DNA of 23,610 nt. Origin: JBDREF01 sp043820045. GTDB taxonomy: Bacteria > Planctomycetota > Phycisphaerae > Sedimentisphaerales > Anaerobacaceae. The DNA is taken from NCBI GenBank assembly GCA_043820045.1, contig JBDREF010000275.1, positions 1 through 23,610 on the forward strand. The letters run 5' to 3'. Position numbers and translations under genes: made by a program. The notes below the pieces were generated by a model that saw nothing but the letters and a program-made list of their open reading frames with translations, was not told the origin of the DNA and did not search any database. Below are positions 22,711-23,610 of this stretch, piece after piece; positions within the stretch are counted from its first letter, which is position 1, and each line of letters opens with the position of its first letter.

Positions 22711-23610
22711 TTAAGCAACGGGCTTGGCGCCTTCCAGCAGGCCGCGGATGTCCCGGATGCCCACGCCGGGACCCTGGGGAACCGACAGGGCCCCGTCTCT
22801 AATCCGCAGAGCCGGGTCGAACCAGTTGCTGTATTTCTCGATGTTCCTCTTGTACTCCTGGTACAGGCCGATGTCCGGCGTACACGAGGCAAAGTGCAGC
22901 ATGTAGATGAATCCAAAACCGCCCGAGATGTGAACGGTAGTCGGCATCCCCGCGACGGCGGCCATGCGAGCCACCCGAGTCGAGCGAATCAGCCCGCCGT
23001 AGTAATGGAGGTCCGGCTGGACGATATCCACGCCTCGGTTATAGATCATCCAGCGGAACCGGCGCTGGCTGAATTCCTGCTCGCCTCCGGCAACGGGTAT
23101 CGCCAGGACATCAGTCACTTTCTTTGTATCTTCCAGGTGATCGAAGGGACAGGGCTCCTCGAAATAGACCGCGCCGATATCTTCGAGCATCCTTCCGACC
23201 TCGATAGCTTTCGGCGGGTCGTAAGAACTGTTTGAATCGGCGTGGATATCGATCTTATCGCCTAACGTCTTGCGGGCCAGGGGAATCAGCTTCTCGGTCC
23301 GTCCGGGAATGGCATCAGCGTTCCTGCTCATGCGCCCGCCCACTCTGAACTTGACGGCACTGGCGCCTGTCTCCTCGACAAGGCCCGCAAGATATTCGAC
23401 CTCTTCTTCCGGCGTCGAGTCACGGCGTCCGCTGGCTACGTAGAAGGCGACCTCCTGCCGGACCACGCCGCCGAGCAGTTGCCCCATGGATTTGCCGTTT
23501 ACCCTCCCAAGCATGTCCAGGATGGCAAATTCGACCCAGGCCACAGGACACCACAGTGCAAGGCCCTGAAGCTTGTAGTTGCTGCTGTGCCTGTAAACGC
23601 CCCAAAGGTG
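22711..23610 (-). CDS. Mandelate racemase/muconate lactonizing enzyme-family protein, C-terminal part
   Basis: The gene is cut by the right window edge. The frame is open to base 23610, and the GTG at 23544 is internal. It is an enolase-superfamily enzyme. The visible barrel motifs are AVKFRVGG with a Lys at the base position, IHADSNSSYD with a metal Asp, AVYFEEPCP with a metal Glu, AGGEQEFS with a second Glu, and TTVHISGG with a His. These enzymes abstract a proton next to a carboxylate, with Mg2+ bound, and many dehydrate acid sugars such as galactonate, mannonate or rhamnonate. The specific acid sugar is not identified. Its partner is the CMD-like gene 10 bases downstream. The product may act on sugar acids released by the carbohydrate-active enzymes to the left. 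Confidence 0.85.
   Translation of the reverse strand, partial: HLWGVYRHSSNYKLQGLALWCPVAWVEFAILDMLGRVNGKSMGQLLGGVVRQEVAFYVASGRRDSTPEEEVEYLAGLVEETGASAVKFRVGGRMSRNADAIPGRTEKLIPLARKTLGDKIDIHADSNSSYDPPKAIEVGRMLEDIGAVYFEEPCPFDHLEDTKKVTDVLAIPVAGGEQEFSQRRFRWMIYNRGVDIVQPDLHYYGGLIRSTRVARMAAVAGMPTTVHISGGFGFIYMLHFASCTPDIGLYQEYKRNIEKYSNWFDPALRIRDGALSVPQGPGVGIRDIRGLLEGAKPVA

Noticed and set aside
22701..22916. N-terminal extension of the CMD-like protein
   Set aside because: These codons overlap the enolase-superfamily gene in another frame and have biased composition rich in Arg, Thr and Ser. ATG 22700 has an AAGGAG site.

Overview
The window reads as chromosome from a member of the Planctomycetota, most likely a Phycisphaerae/Sedimentisphaerales-type polysaccharide degrader. 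This is inferred from gene content, not from a marker gene. The signs are tandem BlaI/M56 (BlaR1-type) pairs with large unconventional C-terminal domains, small proteins resembling DUF6941 and DUF6768, an ECF sigma factor, and many secreted carbohydrate-active enzymes without SusC/SusD. No tRNA, rRNA, CRISPR array, insertion sequence or phage gene was seen.

Left part (1-9900, mostly + strand): the 3' end of an arabinofuranosidase-like gene (1-941) is followed by BlaI/M56 pair 1 (1118-4582), whose peptidase carries about 20 leucine-rich repeats in place of a penicillin-binding sensor. lexA lies convergent at 4704-5366 (-), possibly preceded by a small overlapping ORF. A compact operon of an HU-like protein, a DUF6941-like protein and a two-helix membrane protein follows (6008-6982). 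BlaI/M56 pair 2 (7252-9879) comes next. Its peptidase has a repetitive coiled coil as extracytoplasmic domain and is broken by what looks like a one-base insertion near 7834-7836.

Middle part (9950-16400): a minus-strand operon encodes a heparinase II/III-type lyase, an exported DUF5696-type glycosidase candidate and a DUF502 membrane protein. A divergent + strand gene encodes a DUF5060/DUF4038 (GH140-like) glycosidase. Right part (16391-23610): a GH2 lipoprotein with an F5/8-type domain sits downstream of an ECF sigma factor and a DUF6768-like membrane protein, all minus strand. A divergent M23 peptidase with PKD-like domains follows. The window ends in a minus-strand pair: a truncated enolase-superfamily (mandelate racemase-like) gene and a small AhpD-like carboxymuconolactone decarboxylase.

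Read together, the secreted lyase, glycosidases and sugar-acid-type enzyme suggest stepwise degradation of a plant or algal acidic polysaccharide. The two BlaI/M56 pairs, the ECF/DUF6768 pair and lexA are three different routes for sensing envelope or DNA stress. The most novel-looking signal is the pair of BlaI/M56 modules that share a core but carry entirely different extracytoplasmic sensors, each with its own candidate operator.
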